A DNA stretch of 64,000 bases from Streptomyces sp. R21 (GTDB lineage: Bacteria > Actinomycetota > Actinomycetes > Streptomycetales > Streptomycetaceae), in contig NZ_CP163435.1 of NCBI RefSeq assembly GCF_041051975.1, positions 3,658,001 through 3,722,000 of the forward strand, given 5' to 3'. Numbering within the stretch: position 1 is the first letter of the stretch; the number at the start of each line of letters is the position of its first letter. Below are positions 41,714-50,314 of the stretch, piece by piece. The position numbers were made by a program, and so were the translations under genes. Below the pieces are notes generated by a model. It searched no databases. It was not told the origin of the DNA and saw only the letters and a program-made list of their open reading frames with translations.

Positions 41714-43510
41714 TCAGCTCTTCAGGAAGACGCGGGTGGGGTCGGTGTAGCTGATGACCGAGGAGTAGCGCAGGCCGCCCACGTTGGAGCCGGCGAGCTG
41801 GAACACCTTGACGTAGTAGATCGGCGCGGCCGGGTTCACCTTGGTGCTGATGTACTGGTTGAGCGCGGTCCAGGCCTTGGTGGCCTCCGCCGTGTCCGTG
41901 ATCTTCAGGATGCGCGCGATCTCGGAGTTGATGTGCTCGTCGTTGACGTGCGAGTAGTTCGACGAACCGTCCTGGATCTGCGTGCCGTCGTACACGGGCG
42001 GGAAGACGGTGGACGCCGACGACCAGTCCTGGCCCCAGCCGGTCATGTAGATGTCGAGGCCGTTCTTGACCTTGCCCATCTCCTCGTACCAGGTGGCGTT
42101 GTCGAACTCCTTCTTCTGGACGTCCAGGCCGATCTTCGTCAGGGCGTTCTCGACGAGGATGGCCTGCTGCTGGCGGACCGGGATGTTGGAGTAGCCGTAG
42201 ACGATCCTCTTGCCCTTGGCGCCGGCCTCCTCGATCAGCTTCTTGGCCTTGGCGATGTCACCGTTGGGGTGCCCCGCGCGGTCGAAGGGGTCGAAGTCCT
42301 TCTGGTAGCCCGGAAGGGTGGGCGCCATCAGGCTGTTGGCGACCTCACCGCCGTACGCGCCGCCGTCGGCCTTGTACATGGCGACGGACGGCATGGCGTA
42401 GGTGATCGCGTCGCGGATCCGCTTGTCCTTGATGCGGTCCATGTTGAAGTTCATCTGCCACACGTAGACGGCATAGCCCTGGACCGTGCGCTTCATCGCC
42501 GCGGCGTCGCCGACGACCTTCTGCACCTGGGTGGTTGCCACCTGGCCGGTGAACATGATGGCGTTCTTGGCGTCGCCGCGGTCGGCGAGGAGCGTCTTGG
42601 TCTGGTCCTCGTCGTCGTGGTTGATGTCGATGTTGAAGCCGTCGACGTACTGGTGGCGCATCGGGTCGGTCCTGGCGTCCCAGTCGGTGTTCCTGACCAG
42701 CTTCAGGTTCTTGCCGGCCTTGAACTCCGAGATCTTGTACGGGCCGACGGCGACCGGTTTGGTGTCGTACTTCGCCTTGGTGTCGGTCTTCTCGGGGACC
42801 ACGGAGTAGCCGCCCATGGTCAGGGCCTGCGGCAGGTCGGGCTGCGCCGCCTTGAAGTGGAAGACGACGGTCTTGTCGTCGGGGGTCGCGAGCACGGTGT
42901 CGGGCAGGTGCTTGCCCTTGAACGGGCCCCCGTACGCCTTGCGGTAGGTGGTGCCCGCTCCCGACAGCCACTGCTGGATGTAGGTCGGGCCGTCGGTGAT
43001 GAACGGGTCGTAGAGCCGCTCGAAGGTGTGCCGGATGTCGGCCGAGTCGATCACATGGCCGTTCTCGTCCTTGATCCCGCTCTTCAGGGTGTACGTCCAG
43101 GTCCTGCCGCCGTCCGACACCTTGCCGGGGTCGGTGGCGAGGTCGCCGACGACCGTGAGGTTGCCCTTGGCGTCCTCCTTGTAGGTGGTCAGGCCTCGGA
43201 AGATGAGCTTGGAGAGCAGACCGGCGTCGCTGACGTATATCTGGCCCGGGTCGAGGTGCGAGAAGTCGTCCTCCTCGTAGACCTGGACCGTGCCGCCCGG
43301 CTTGGCACCCGCGACCTCCTCGGCGGGTCCGGTGGAGTCCTGTGCGGTGCCCATCTTCACCGCGGCCGCCTGCGAGGCGGCCTCCTTCTTGTTCTTGCTC
43401 TTGTCACCGCCGCTGCCGTTGTCGCTCTTGCTGCAGCCGGCCAGCGCCAGGGCGCCGGCCGCCACGGCGACTACGGCGGTCCGGGTGGTGCGGGAACCGA
43501 GAATGCTCAT
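41714..43510 (-). CDS. bldKB: BldK oligopeptide-binding lipoprotein
   Basis: 598 aa, SBP family 5. A Sec-type lipoprotein signal ends LALAGC with Cys26, followed by a Ser/Lys/Asn-rich linker. The signature AQDSTGPAEEVAGAKPGGTV, DDFSHLDPGQIYVSDAGLLS is shared with the plus-strand paralogue. Further family blocks are WTYTLKSGIKDENGHVIDSA and VAVGPYKISEFKAGKNLKLV. Unlike the paralogue it has no Tat-like SRRNF motif (MSILGSRTTRTAVVAVAAG). It should bind the imported oligopeptide outside the membrane. ATG 43510. The best candidate for BldKB in this genome because of its place beside typA. Confidence 0.8.
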   Translation of the reverse strand: MSILGSRTTRTAVVAVAAGALALAGCSKSDNGSGGDKSKNKKEAASQAAAVKMGTAQDSTGPAEEVAGAKPGGTVQVYEEDDFSHLDPGQIYVSDAGLLSKLIFRGLTTYKEDAKGNLTVVGDLATDPGKVSDGGRTWTYTLKSGIKDENGHVIDSADIRHTFERLYDPFITDGPTYIQQWLSGAGTTYRKAYGGPFKGKHLPDTVLATPDDKTVVFHFKAAQPDLPQALTMGGYSVVPEKTDTKAKYDTKPVAVGPYKISEFKAGKNLKLVRNTDWDARTDPMRHQYVDGFNIDINHDDEDQTKTLLADRGDAKNAIMFTGQVATTQVQKVVGDAAAMKRTVQGYAVYVWQMNFNMDRIKDKRIRDAITYAMPSVAMYKADGGAYGGEVANSLMAPTLPGYQKDFDPFDRAGHPNGDIAKAKKLIEEAGAKGKRIVYGYSNIPVRQQQAILVENALTKIGLDVQKKEFDNATWYEEMGKVKNGLDIYMTGWGQDWSSASTVFPPVYDGTQIQDGSSNYSHVNDEHINSEIARILKITDTAEATKAWTALNQYISTKVNPAAPIYYVKVFQLAGSNVGGLRYSSVISYTDPTRVFLKS

Positions 43511-43548
43511 GGCGTCGAGTTCACCTGCCTGTGTGTAGTGACGGTGAG

Positions 43549-44577
43549 TCAGCGGCCCGTCTTGGGATCGAAGGCGTCCCGGACGGAGTCACCGAGGAGG
43601 TTGAACGCCACGACGAAGACGACCATGGCGACACCTGGGAAGAACATGTAGACCGGGTCCTGTTCGTAGATGTTCGAACCGATGGCGAACATCCGTCCCC
43701 AGTCCGGGGTCGGCTCCGTGTAGCCGACGCCCACGAAGGACAGGAACGCGACCGAGAGAATGGTGTTGGGCAGCATGTACGTGCCCTGGACCAGGATCGG
43801 TGTGACGAGGTTGGGCAGCAGTTCCTTGCGGATGACCCGCCAGGGCGAGGCGCCCGCGACCCTCGCGGCGTCGACGAACTCCCGCTCGCGCAGCGACAGG
43901 GTGACCGCCCGGATCAGCCGGGCCAGCCCCATCCAGCCGAGGAACCACAGCACGCCGATGATGGCGAACGCGTGGACATAGGTGGGGGTTTCCTCGTCCG
44001 GGGCGACGAACACCGCGGTGATCACCGGCATCGCCGCGATCAGGAACAGCTGCTGCGGAAACGCGAGCAGGAAGTCGGTGAACCGGCCCAGCCAGTAGTC
44101 GACCTTGCCGCCGAAGTAGCCCCCGACCAGGCCGATCACGATGCCCATGGCCACCATCGCGACGGTCGCCGCGAGCGCCGTGTACAGCGAGGTGCGCATG
44201 CCGTACAGCAGCTGCGTGAACACATCGCGCCCCAGGGTGGGTTCGATCCCGAACCAGTACTCGGTGGTGATGCCGCCGTTGGGACCCGAGGGCATGTTGA
44301 AGTCGTTCAGGAGGGTGGGGTCGTCCTGGCCGTAGAGCGTGTACGGGTTCTTGCCGTACAGCTTCGAGATCAGCGGCGCGAGAGCCGCCACCAGGAAGAA
44401 GAAGAGCACGACGTACGCGGCGACCACCCCGCTGCGGTCCCGCTTGAAGCGGCGCCACATCAGCTGGCCGGGCGAGCGGCCGGCCGGCTTCTCGGGCGGC
44501 TCGGGGGCCTTCGTATCGGCCTTCCGGTCCGCCCCGGCCGGTGTTTCCGCGCCCTCGATCTCGATCGGACTCGTCAT
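43549..44577 (-). CDS. bldKA: BldK oligopeptide transporter permease (DppC type)
   Basis: 342 aa. A hydrophilic acidic N-terminus of about 30 residues leads to GQLMWRRFKRDRSGVVAAYV and the first helix, then PLISKLYGKNPYTLYGQDDP, the BPD core with EFVDAARVAGASPWRVIRKE, and C-terminal LLGDSVRDAFDPKTGR. ATG 44577 follows GGACGCACC; an ATG at 44592 is possible. It is the first gene of the operon. A 21-codon leader ORF lies 92 bases upstream. Confidence 0.8.
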   Translation of the reverse strand: MTSPIEIEGAETPAGADRKADTKAPEPPEKPAGRSPGQLMWRRFKRDRSGVVAAYVVLFFFLVAALAPLISKLYGKNPYTLYGQDDPTLLNDFNMPSGPNGGITTEYWFGIEPTLGRDVFTQLLYGMRTSLYTALAATVAMVAMGIVIGLVGGYFGGKVDYWLGRFTDFLLAFPQQLFLIAAMPVITAVFVAPDEETPTYVHAFAIIGVLWFLGWMGLARLIRAVTLSLREREFVDAARVAGASPWRVIRKELLPNLVTPILVQGTYMLPNTILSVAFLSFVGVGYTEPTPDWGRMFAIGSNIYEQDPVYMFFPGVAMVVFVVAFNLLGDSVRDAFDPKTGR

Positions 44578-45084
44578 GGTGCGTCCATTCACGGGTACGC
44601 CGAGCCGACGGCTGCCACCGGATGTGGACGGCCGCGGGCCGGACCATGCGGATCAGGAGAGACGGAGGCCTATCGGTCGCCGTGGGGCAGTGCGCCTTGA
44701 GCCACAACTCGCATATGGACACGCGTAGTCGGCATTGGTGCCTCCTCATGACTCAACCGGTGCACGGACGACGAGGGGTCCATGGCGGACCTCCGACACC
44801 CCTGACGGAGGGCCAAACACCCCACTGTGCTCGTGAGTCGGCGCTGTCCCAGCAGCGCGTGACCCATTGACCCGAGCGTTACGCGGCTAACTATCGGACA
44901 TGAGCCGTTGACCGACCACAGCCGTGAGGTCTCGGTTCAGTCACGGCTGAGCCGGGCACCTTCCGGGATCCGGACACGGAGATCCGGGCCGGATGCCCGC
45001 GAAACGGACGTGTTGCCTGGGTATCGAGCATGGTTCACCGGATTTCGGACACCAGGCGCGGAGGGCCGCCGAAAAACCGGTTGC
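44578..45084 (-). promoter_or_regulatory. Long leader/promoter region of the bldK operon
   Basis: 507 bases between bldKA and the typA terminator. It contains the short leader ORF described separately and a slightly AT-richer stretch near 44870-44900 (GTTACGCGGCTAACTATCGG). A long regulated leader is plausible for a developmental operon, but no promoter consensus is convincing. Confidence 0.5.
44670..44735 (-). CDS. Possible leader peptide upstream of bldKA
   Basis: 21 codons plus stop: MPTTRVHMRVVAQGALPHG, then DR. ATG 44735 lies 5-6 bases after ATGAGGAGG, one of the best Shine-Dalgarno matches in the window, and the stop is 92 bases before bldKA. No cysteine or run of rare codons is seen, so a classical amino-acid attenuator is not obvious. 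The Arg/Val pattern vaguely resembles short Streptomyces leader peptides. It could be a regulatory uORF or chance. Confidence 0.4.
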   Translation of the reverse strand: MPTTRVHMRVVAQGALPHGDR

Positions 45085-45127
45085 AAAAAGCCCGGGTCTC
45101 CCCACCGTGGGGAGACCCGGGCTTTTT
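45085..45127. terminator. Bidirectional rho-independent terminator of typA
   Basis: AAAAAGCCCGGGTCTCCCC (from 45085) and GGGGAGACCCGGGCTTTTT (to 45127) form a near-perfect inverted repeat with A- and T-tracts outside, so it reads as a canonical terminator on both strands. It begins 10 bases after the typA stop. Confidence 0.93.
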
Positions 45128-45136
45128 GACGGTGGA

Positions 45137-47044
45137 TCAGCCGTGCTTGGCGCGGCTCGCGGTGCGACCGCGCTCCTTCTGGTCCAGGACGACCTTGCGG
45201 ATGCGCACGGCCTCCGGGGTCACCTCGACGCACTCGTCGTCGCGGCAGAACTCCAGGGACTGCTCCAGGGAGAGCTTGCGCGGCGGGACGATCGCCTCGA
45301 ACGTGTCCGCCGCGGCGGAGCGCATGTTGGTGAGCTTCTTCTCCTTGGTGATGTTCACGTCCATGTCATCGGCGCGCGAGTTCTCGCCGACGATCATGCC
45401 CTCGTACACCTCGGTGCCGGGGTCGGTGAACAGCACGCCGCGCTCCTGAAGGTTCGTCATCGCGAACGCGGTGACGGCACCGGCGCGGTCGGCGACCAGA
45501 GAACCGTTGTTACGGGTCTTCAGCTCGCCGAACCACGGCTCGTGGCCCTCGTGGATGGAGTGGGCGATGCCCGTGCCACGCGTGCCCGTCAGGAACTCCG
45601 TACGGAAGCCGATGAGGCCGCGGGAGGGGACGACGAACTCCAGGCGGACCCAGCCGGAACCGTGGTTCGACATGTTGTCCATGCGGCCCTTGCGGACGCC
45701 CATGAGCTGCGTGACCGCGCCCATGTGCTCCTCGGGGACGTCGATCGTCATGCGCTCGACCGGCTCGTGCGTCTTGCCGTCGATCTGCTGGGTGACCACC
45801 TGGGGCTTGCCGATGGTCAGCTCGAAGCCCTCGCGGCGCATCTGCTCGACCAGGATGGCGAGCGCGAGCTCACCGCGTCCCTGGACCTCCCAGGCGTCCG
45901 GCCGCTCGGTGTCGAGCACACGGAGGGAGACGTTACCGATCAGCTCGCGGTCCAGCCGGTCCTTGACCTGGCGGGCGGTGACCTTGCGGTCCTTGACCGC
46001 GGCCTTGGCTGTGGCGCCCTTGCCGGTGCCGCCACGGCCGACCAGCGGCGAGGTGTTGGTACCGATGGTCATGGAGATCGCGGGCTCGTCGACCGTGATG
46101 AGCGGCAGCGCGATCGGGTTCTCGGGGTCGGCGAGGGTCTCACCGATCATGATGTCCGGGATACCGGCGACGGCGCAGATGTCACCGGGGCCCGCCATCT
46201 CGGCGGGCTTGCGGGTGAGCGCCTCGGTCATCAGCAGCTCGGTGATACGAACGTTGGACATCGTGCCGTCGCGCTTGATCCACGTGACGGTCTGGCCCTT
46301 GCGCAGCTCGCCCTGCTCGACGCGGAGCAGCGCGATACGGCCGAGGAAGTTGTCGGCGTCCAGGTTGGTGACGTGCGCCTGGAGGGGCGCCGCCTCGTCG
46401 TACGACGGGGCGGGGACGTTCTGCAGGATGGTGGAGAAGAACGGCTCCAGGCTGTCGCTGTCCGCCGGGACCGTGCCGTTCTCCGGCTTGGTCAGCGAGG
46501 CGACACCGTCACGCGCACACGCGTAGACGATGGGGAACTCGATCTGCTCCTCGTCCGCGTCCAGGTCCAGGAAGAGGTCGTAGGTCTCGTTGACGACCTC
46601 GTCGATCCGGGAGTCCGGGCGGTCGGTCTTGTTGATGCACAGGATGACCGGCAGACGCTGCTGGAGAGCCTTGCGCAGCACGAAGCGGGTCTGGGGCAGC
46701 GGGCCCTCGGACGCGTCGACCAGCAGAACGACCGCGTCGACCATCGACAGACCGCGCTCGACCTCACCACCGAAGTCGGCGTGGCCGGGGGTGTCGATGA
46801 TGTTGATCGTGATGACGTCGCCGCCATCCTTCGGGTGGTACTTGACCGCCGTGTTCTTCGCCAGGATCGTGATGCCCTTCTCACGCTCCAGGTCGTTCGA
46901 GTCCATCATGCGGTCGTCGAGGCTCTCGGCGGCGTGCGCGGCGAAGGCACCCGCCTGCTTCAGCATGGCGTCGACCAGTGTCGTCTTGCCGTGGTCGACG
47001 TGGGCGACGATGGCGACGTTGCGGATGTCGTGGCGCGTGGCCAT
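45137..47044 (-). CDS. typA: Ribosome-associated GTPase TypA/BipA
   Basis: 635 aa translational GTPase. G1 AHVDHGKTTLVDAML, G2/switch I region REKGITILAKNTAV, G3 DTPGHADFGGEVER, G4 NKTD, and EF-G-like domains II, III and V, then the BipA-specific C-terminal domain. It acts on the ribosome in stress adaptation and subunit assembly. Start ATG 47044 with GGGAG at a rather long distance. It is monocistronic and ended by a strong terminator. typA next to bldK is also the S. coelicolor arrangement as I remember it (SCO5111-5112). Confidence 0.95.
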   Translation of the reverse strand: MATRHDIRNVAIVAHVDHGKTTLVDAMLKQAGAFAAHAAESLDDRMMDSNDLEREKGITILAKNTAVKYHPKDGGDVITINIIDTPGHADFGGEVERGLSMVDAVVLLVDASEGPLPQTRFVLRKALQQRLPVILCINKTDRPDSRIDEVVNETYDLFLDLDADEEQIEFPIVYACARDGVASLTKPENGTVPADSDSLEPFFSTILQNVPAPSYDEAAPLQAHVTNLDADNFLGRIALLRVEQGELRKGQTVTWIKRDGTMSNVRITELLMTEALTRKPAEMAGPGDICAVAGIPDIMIGETLADPENPIALPLITVDEPAISMTIGTNTSPLVGRGGTGKGATAKAAVKDRKVTARQVKDRLDRELIGNVSLRVLDTERPDAWEVQGRGELALAILVEQMRREGFELTIGKPQVVTQQIDGKTHEPVERMTIDVPEEHMGAVTQLMGVRKGRMDNMSNHGSGWVRLEFVVPSRGLIGFRTEFLTGTRGTGIAHSIHEGHEPWFGELKTRNNGSLVADRAGAVTAFAMTNLQERGVLFTDPGTEVYEGMIVGENSRADDMDVNITKEKKLTNMRSAAADTFEAIVPPRKLSLEQSLEFCRDDECVEVTPEAVRIRKVVLDQKERGRTASRAKHG

Positions 47045-47271
47045 ATTGCGGCGCTTCTCCCGGGGTGAGTGGACGGCCTCCGCTGCGCGGGGCCTGCCGG
47101 GCTGAACACGCCACGGCCTTACCCCATGGTACGTGGCGTTGACGGACCCGGCCTCCGCAGGGCCCTCCGGGCGGCCTGCAGAGGGGTCCGCCGCCCCTTG
47201 CCGGGGGGCCTGCGAAGCCGCCGCTCACCTGCGCGTCCGGGTGCAGCGCCGGGTGGCCGGCGTAGCCGCGT

Positions 47272-47310
47272 CACTGCGGGCAATCGTGCCGCTGGGGCGG
47301 CACGGGTGGG
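47272..47310. repeat. Streptomyces-type GTGCCGC hairpin repeat
   Basis: CGGGCAATCGTGCCGCTGGG then GCGGCACGGGTGGGC. GTGCCGC (47286-47292) and GCGGCAC (47297-47303) form a 7-bp stem. I recognise this as a common Streptomyces intergenic element, usually found near terminators; one copy was noticed here. It lies in the 309-base gap between the orphan SBP gene and typA. Nothing else was identified in that gap. Confidence 0.6.
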
Positions 47311-47353
47311 CGCAGGCGGCGCCCTGCAAGCCCCGGGCTGCGCGACCCACCCT

Positions 47354-49633
47354 CTACTTCGGTGAAGCGCTCGCCGAAGGCTTCGTCGCCTTCTTCAAGA
47401 AGCCCATGTCCTCATACACCGGGGTCTGGAAGCCGAAGGCGCCGGCGTTGGCGAGGTTGGGGCGGGCGGCGGTGAGCTGGGGGCGCTGGTAGAGGGGGAT
47501 GGAGCCGGCGGCGGCCCAGATGCGGGCGTCGGCCTTGCGGACCAGGGCCCGCGACTCGTCCTCGTCCAGCGTGGCAATCGCCTGATCGAACAGCTGATCC
47601 ACCTGATCCGTGCCGACCCGCGTGTAGTTCTGCTCCACGCTCAGCGATCCGTCCGCCGCCGGCACCGGCTTCGCGAAGATCGGCCGCGCATCGGTCGCCG
47701 GGAAGGCGGACGCGGGCCAGGAGTACAACGCCAGGTCGTACTGCCCCGACGCGATGTGGTCCTTGAAGTAGCTGTCGTCCGAGACCTTGGAGATCTCCGT
47801 ACGGACACCGATCCGCTGGAGCATCCGCGTGATGCGGTCGGCGACGGCCCGCAGGGACTCCGACCCGGGCCCGGAGGGCAGCACGAACCGCAGGGTCAGC
47901 GGCTTGCCGTCCTTGGCGAGCACCCCGGCCGCCGCACCTCCCGGCGCAGCCGTCCCCTTGGGGGCGTACGCCCCGGGCGCACCCCCCTGCTTGAGCGGCT
48001 TGTGCGCGAACTGCTTGCCGTCGAGCTGCTTGCCCGCCTGGTCCTCGGCGCCATGCTGCCCCGAGTGCTTCGCGCCGTGCTTCCCGGTGTGCCTCTTCGT
48101 GTGGTCCTTGGGGTCCTTCTTCTTCTCCCGGTCGGCCTCGAACGGCTTGTTGTCCTCGCCGACGATGTACGTCCCGTCGTCGCCGGAGGAGTCGTCGGCG
48201 TTCTTGCTGCCGGAGGCCTTGGATCCGGCCGACTTCCCGGCCTTGGCCGAGTCCTTGGCCTTGTCCTTGGCCTTGTCCTTGAGCGGCCCGCCGGGCACCC
48301 ACCCGGCGTCGGCGAGCAGCGCCTGCGCCTCGGCGGTGTCCTGGCCGCCGAGAGCCCCGCTGTTGTCGGCGTACGCCTGCTGCCCCGCGAGCGCGAGGTG
48401 GCTGCCGACGGGGACGGCGGGCAGTCCCAGCGGCTTCAGTACGACACCGGCGAGGGCCTTGCGGTCGAGCGCGCGGGCCACGGCCCGGCGGACCCGTTCG
48501 TCGGCGAGCGGCCCCTCGGCGCCGTTGAGGGCGAGCTGCGTGTACGCGGGTTCGAAGGACTTGCGGATCACGAAGCCGCGCAGCGCCGACTGCTCCTCGG
48601 CGTACTTCGTGATCGCCTTCTGCCGCTTCTTGCGTGCGCTGTTCTCGTCGTCCGCGGCCTCCTCGTCGGAGCCGTGAGCGAGCGCCCAGGACCGCAGTGC
48701 CTTGGCCGGCGGGACGGCGGCGCCGGGCCCCTGCAACGGGCGGCTGCCCTTGTCGCGGGCGGCGAGGGTGATCCGCTCGGCCTCGCTGGGGTCGATCTCG
48801 GCGAGGTCCAGCTTTCCGGCGGCGAGCGCGGCGGCCCGCTCGTCACGCGGTACGGCGCGCAGCACCAGCTCGGAGAGCTTGGCGGGGCGGCCCCACCAGC
48901 GGGGGTTGCGGGTGAGCGTGACCTCGCCGTCCTTGCGGTCGACCTTCTTCAGCGCGAAGGGACCGGCGGTGACCTTCAGCTTGCGGCGCGCGCCGTCGTT
49001 GAAGGTGTCCGGGGTGCCCATGACGTCCTTCGGGTACAACGGCGAGAACAGCGACTTCCAGTCGGCGTACGGCCTGCTGAAGGTGACCTTGACCTCCAGG
49101 TCGTTCTTCCCGCGCTCGATCTTCTCGATCCGCTCGTAGCCGGCGTTGCGGGCGGTCCAGTACGAGGTGTCCTTGCCTGACAGGGCGCGCCACTGGGCGG
49201 CGAAGTCGGCGGCGCCGATCTCGCGGCCGTCGCTCCACACGGCCTGCTGGTTGAGCTTGTAGAGCACGACCTGCTTGGGCTCACGGTCGACGATCTTCGC
49301 GGACTCCAGGAAGTCGGCGTCACGCTGCGGGCGGCCCGTCGCGTCGAGCCGGTACATGGAGGGCAGGACGGCGCCCGCGACCCGCGAGGTGCCCGCGTCG
49401 GCGTCCGACTGGAAGGTGTTGAGGGTCTCCGGCACGGCGTCGACGGCCCAGCGGAGTGTGCCGCCGTCGGCGACCAGGTCGCGTACGGCGGGCGCGATGT
49501 CCTGCCCGGCGAGGGGCTTGCCCGCCTGATCCTCGGCGCTGCACGCGGAGAGGGCGGGTACCGCGAGCGCACCCGCGGTGAGGAAGGCGACCGAGCGCAT
49601 CACCGCGCGCAGTCCGACGCCGTCGTGGGACAT
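47354..49633 (-). CDS. Orphan SBP family 5 lipoprotein with Lys/His-rich insertion
   Basis: 759 aa, much longer than the usual 500-600. Lipobox PALSAC (Cys31) follows a signal peptide. Family-5 features include WAVDAVPETLNTFQSDADA, LNQQAVWSDGREIGAADFAA, TAGPFALKKVDRKDGEVTLT and, at the end, IWAAAGSIPLYQRPQLTAAR. Residues about 450-573 are a low-complexity insertion rich in Lys, Asp, His and Gly (DPKDHTKRHTGKHGAKHSGQ) placed between DAGWVPGG and LTLRFVLPSG. No permease or ATPase gene adjoins, so it may use one of the three neighbouring importers or act as a sensor. ATG 49633 lies 8 bases after GGAGG. Confidence 0.8.
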   Translation of the reverse strand: MSHDGVGLRAVMRSVAFLTAGALAVPALSACSAEDQAGKPLAGQDIAPAVRDLVADGGTLRWAVDAVPETLNTFQSDADAGTSRVAGAVLPSMYRLDATGRPQRDADFLESAKIVDREPKQVVLYKLNQQAVWSDGREIGAADFAAQWRALSGKDTSYWTARNAGYERIEKIERGKNDLEVKVTFSRPYADWKSLFSPLYPKDVMGTPDTFNDGARRKLKVTAGPFALKKVDRKDGEVTLTRNPRWWGRPAKLSELVLRAVPRDERAAALAAGKLDLAEIDPSEAERITLAARDKGSRPLQGPGAAVPPAKALRSWALAHGSDEEAADDENSARKKRQKAITKYAEEQSALRGFVIRKSFEPAYTQLALNGAEGPLADERVRRAVARALDRKALAGVVLKPLGLPAVPVGSHLALAGQQAYADNSGALGGQDTAEAQALLADAGWVPGGPLKDKAKDKAKDSAKAGKSAGSKASGSKNADDSSGDDGTYIVGEDNKPFEADREKKKDPKDHTKRHTGKHGAKHSGQHGAEDQAGKQLDGKQFAHKPLKQGGAPGAYAPKGTAAPGGAAAGVLAKDGKPLTLRFVLPSGPGSESLRAVADRITRMLQRIGVRTEISKVSDDSYFKDHIASGQYDLALYSWPASAFPATDARPIFAKPVPAADGSLSVEQNYTRVGTDQVDQLFDQAIATLDEDESRALVRKADARIWAAAGSIPLYQRPQLTAARPNLANAGAFGFQTPVYEDMGFLKKATKPSASASPK

Positions 49634-50007
49634 CACTGCAACCTCCGGGGCTGGGCCGGTTCTGATCACGATTGGCGGTATATGGAGCTGATCAGATGTA
49701 TGCGGCCACTGAAGGGGAGGGACGGAGCTTCGGAGCGCCGACACGGCGTGGACGGCACCGAACCCCACCCGTGCGGCGCAACAGAGGGGCAGTTTTAGCC
49801 CGTCCGGCGTTTGAGGACGAGGCCGTTCAGGCCGAAAGCGGGGGTCTGGGGGCGCGGCCCCCAGGTACAGGGGCCGGGGGCGCGCACCAGCGCACCCCGG
49901 CCAATCCATGCACACCGCTTCCCACCGGCAGGTGTGACGCGCGACACTCGCAGGCGCATGAACGTTGCCGCCTTGGGCCGAGGGGTCCGCGGAAGTGAGG
50001 GCAAGTC
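49634..50007. other. Divergent intergenic region
   Basis: 374 bases between the orphan SBP gene and the small coiled-coil gene. It contains the second copy of the dispersed repeat (49796-49869). The left part near 49665-49695 is somewhat AT-richer (GATTGGCGGTATATGGAGCT) and may hold the SBP promoter. GAGGGC precedes ATG 50008. Nothing else was found. Confidence 0.5.
49796..49869 (-). repeat. Dispersed Streptomyces-type intergenic repeat, copy 2
   Basis: Read on the minus strand it has CTGGGGGCCGCGCCCCCAG, then TCGGCCTGAACGGCCTCGTC, CTCAAACGCCGGACGGGCT. It matches 6428-6499 with few differences and in opposite orientation. The TGGGGGC-GCG-GCCCCCA hairpin is preserved by compensating changes in its loop. 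Confidence 0.8.
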
Positions 50008-50295
50008 ATGTCCGTGCACGATGAGTTGACGTCAGTCCAGCGCTGCCTCGACGACCTGGCCAGGTCGGTGGGACGCCTGGAACAGCAGTTGGGCGCGAGC
50101 CTGGAGATGCGTCGGGTGCGCGCCGACGCCGATCACCTGCGGGAGAGTCTCGCGCTGCTGCGCGAGGCCGCCCCGGTGCTGACCCAGCCCCGGCGTCCCG
50201 ACCTCCTGTCCATCCCCGACACCCCGTACGACAACAGCCTGTGGACGGACTCGGACGACGAGGGACTCGGCGCCCGAGACCGGCACGCCCCCTGA
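50008..50295 (+). CDS. Small coiled-coil hypothetical protein
   Basis: 95 aa. The first 55 residues (MSVHDELTSVQRCLDDLARS, VGRLEQQLGASLEMRRVRAD) show heptad-like leucine spacing, predicting an amphipathic coiled coil. The second half is Pro/Asp-rich and probably disordered (SIPDTPYDNSLWTDSDDEGL). Family not recognised. ATG 50008 has GAGGGC 8 bases upstream. It lies 19 bases before the succinate dehydrogenase anchor gene and is probably co-transcribed with it. Confidence 0.7.
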   Translation: MSVHDELTSVQRCLDDLARSVGRLEQQLGASLEMRRVRADADHLRESLALLREAAPVLTQPRRPDLLSIPDTPYDNSLWTDSDDEGLGARDRHAP

Positions 50296-50314
50296 ACCCG
50301 ACCGGAGTCTCCCG

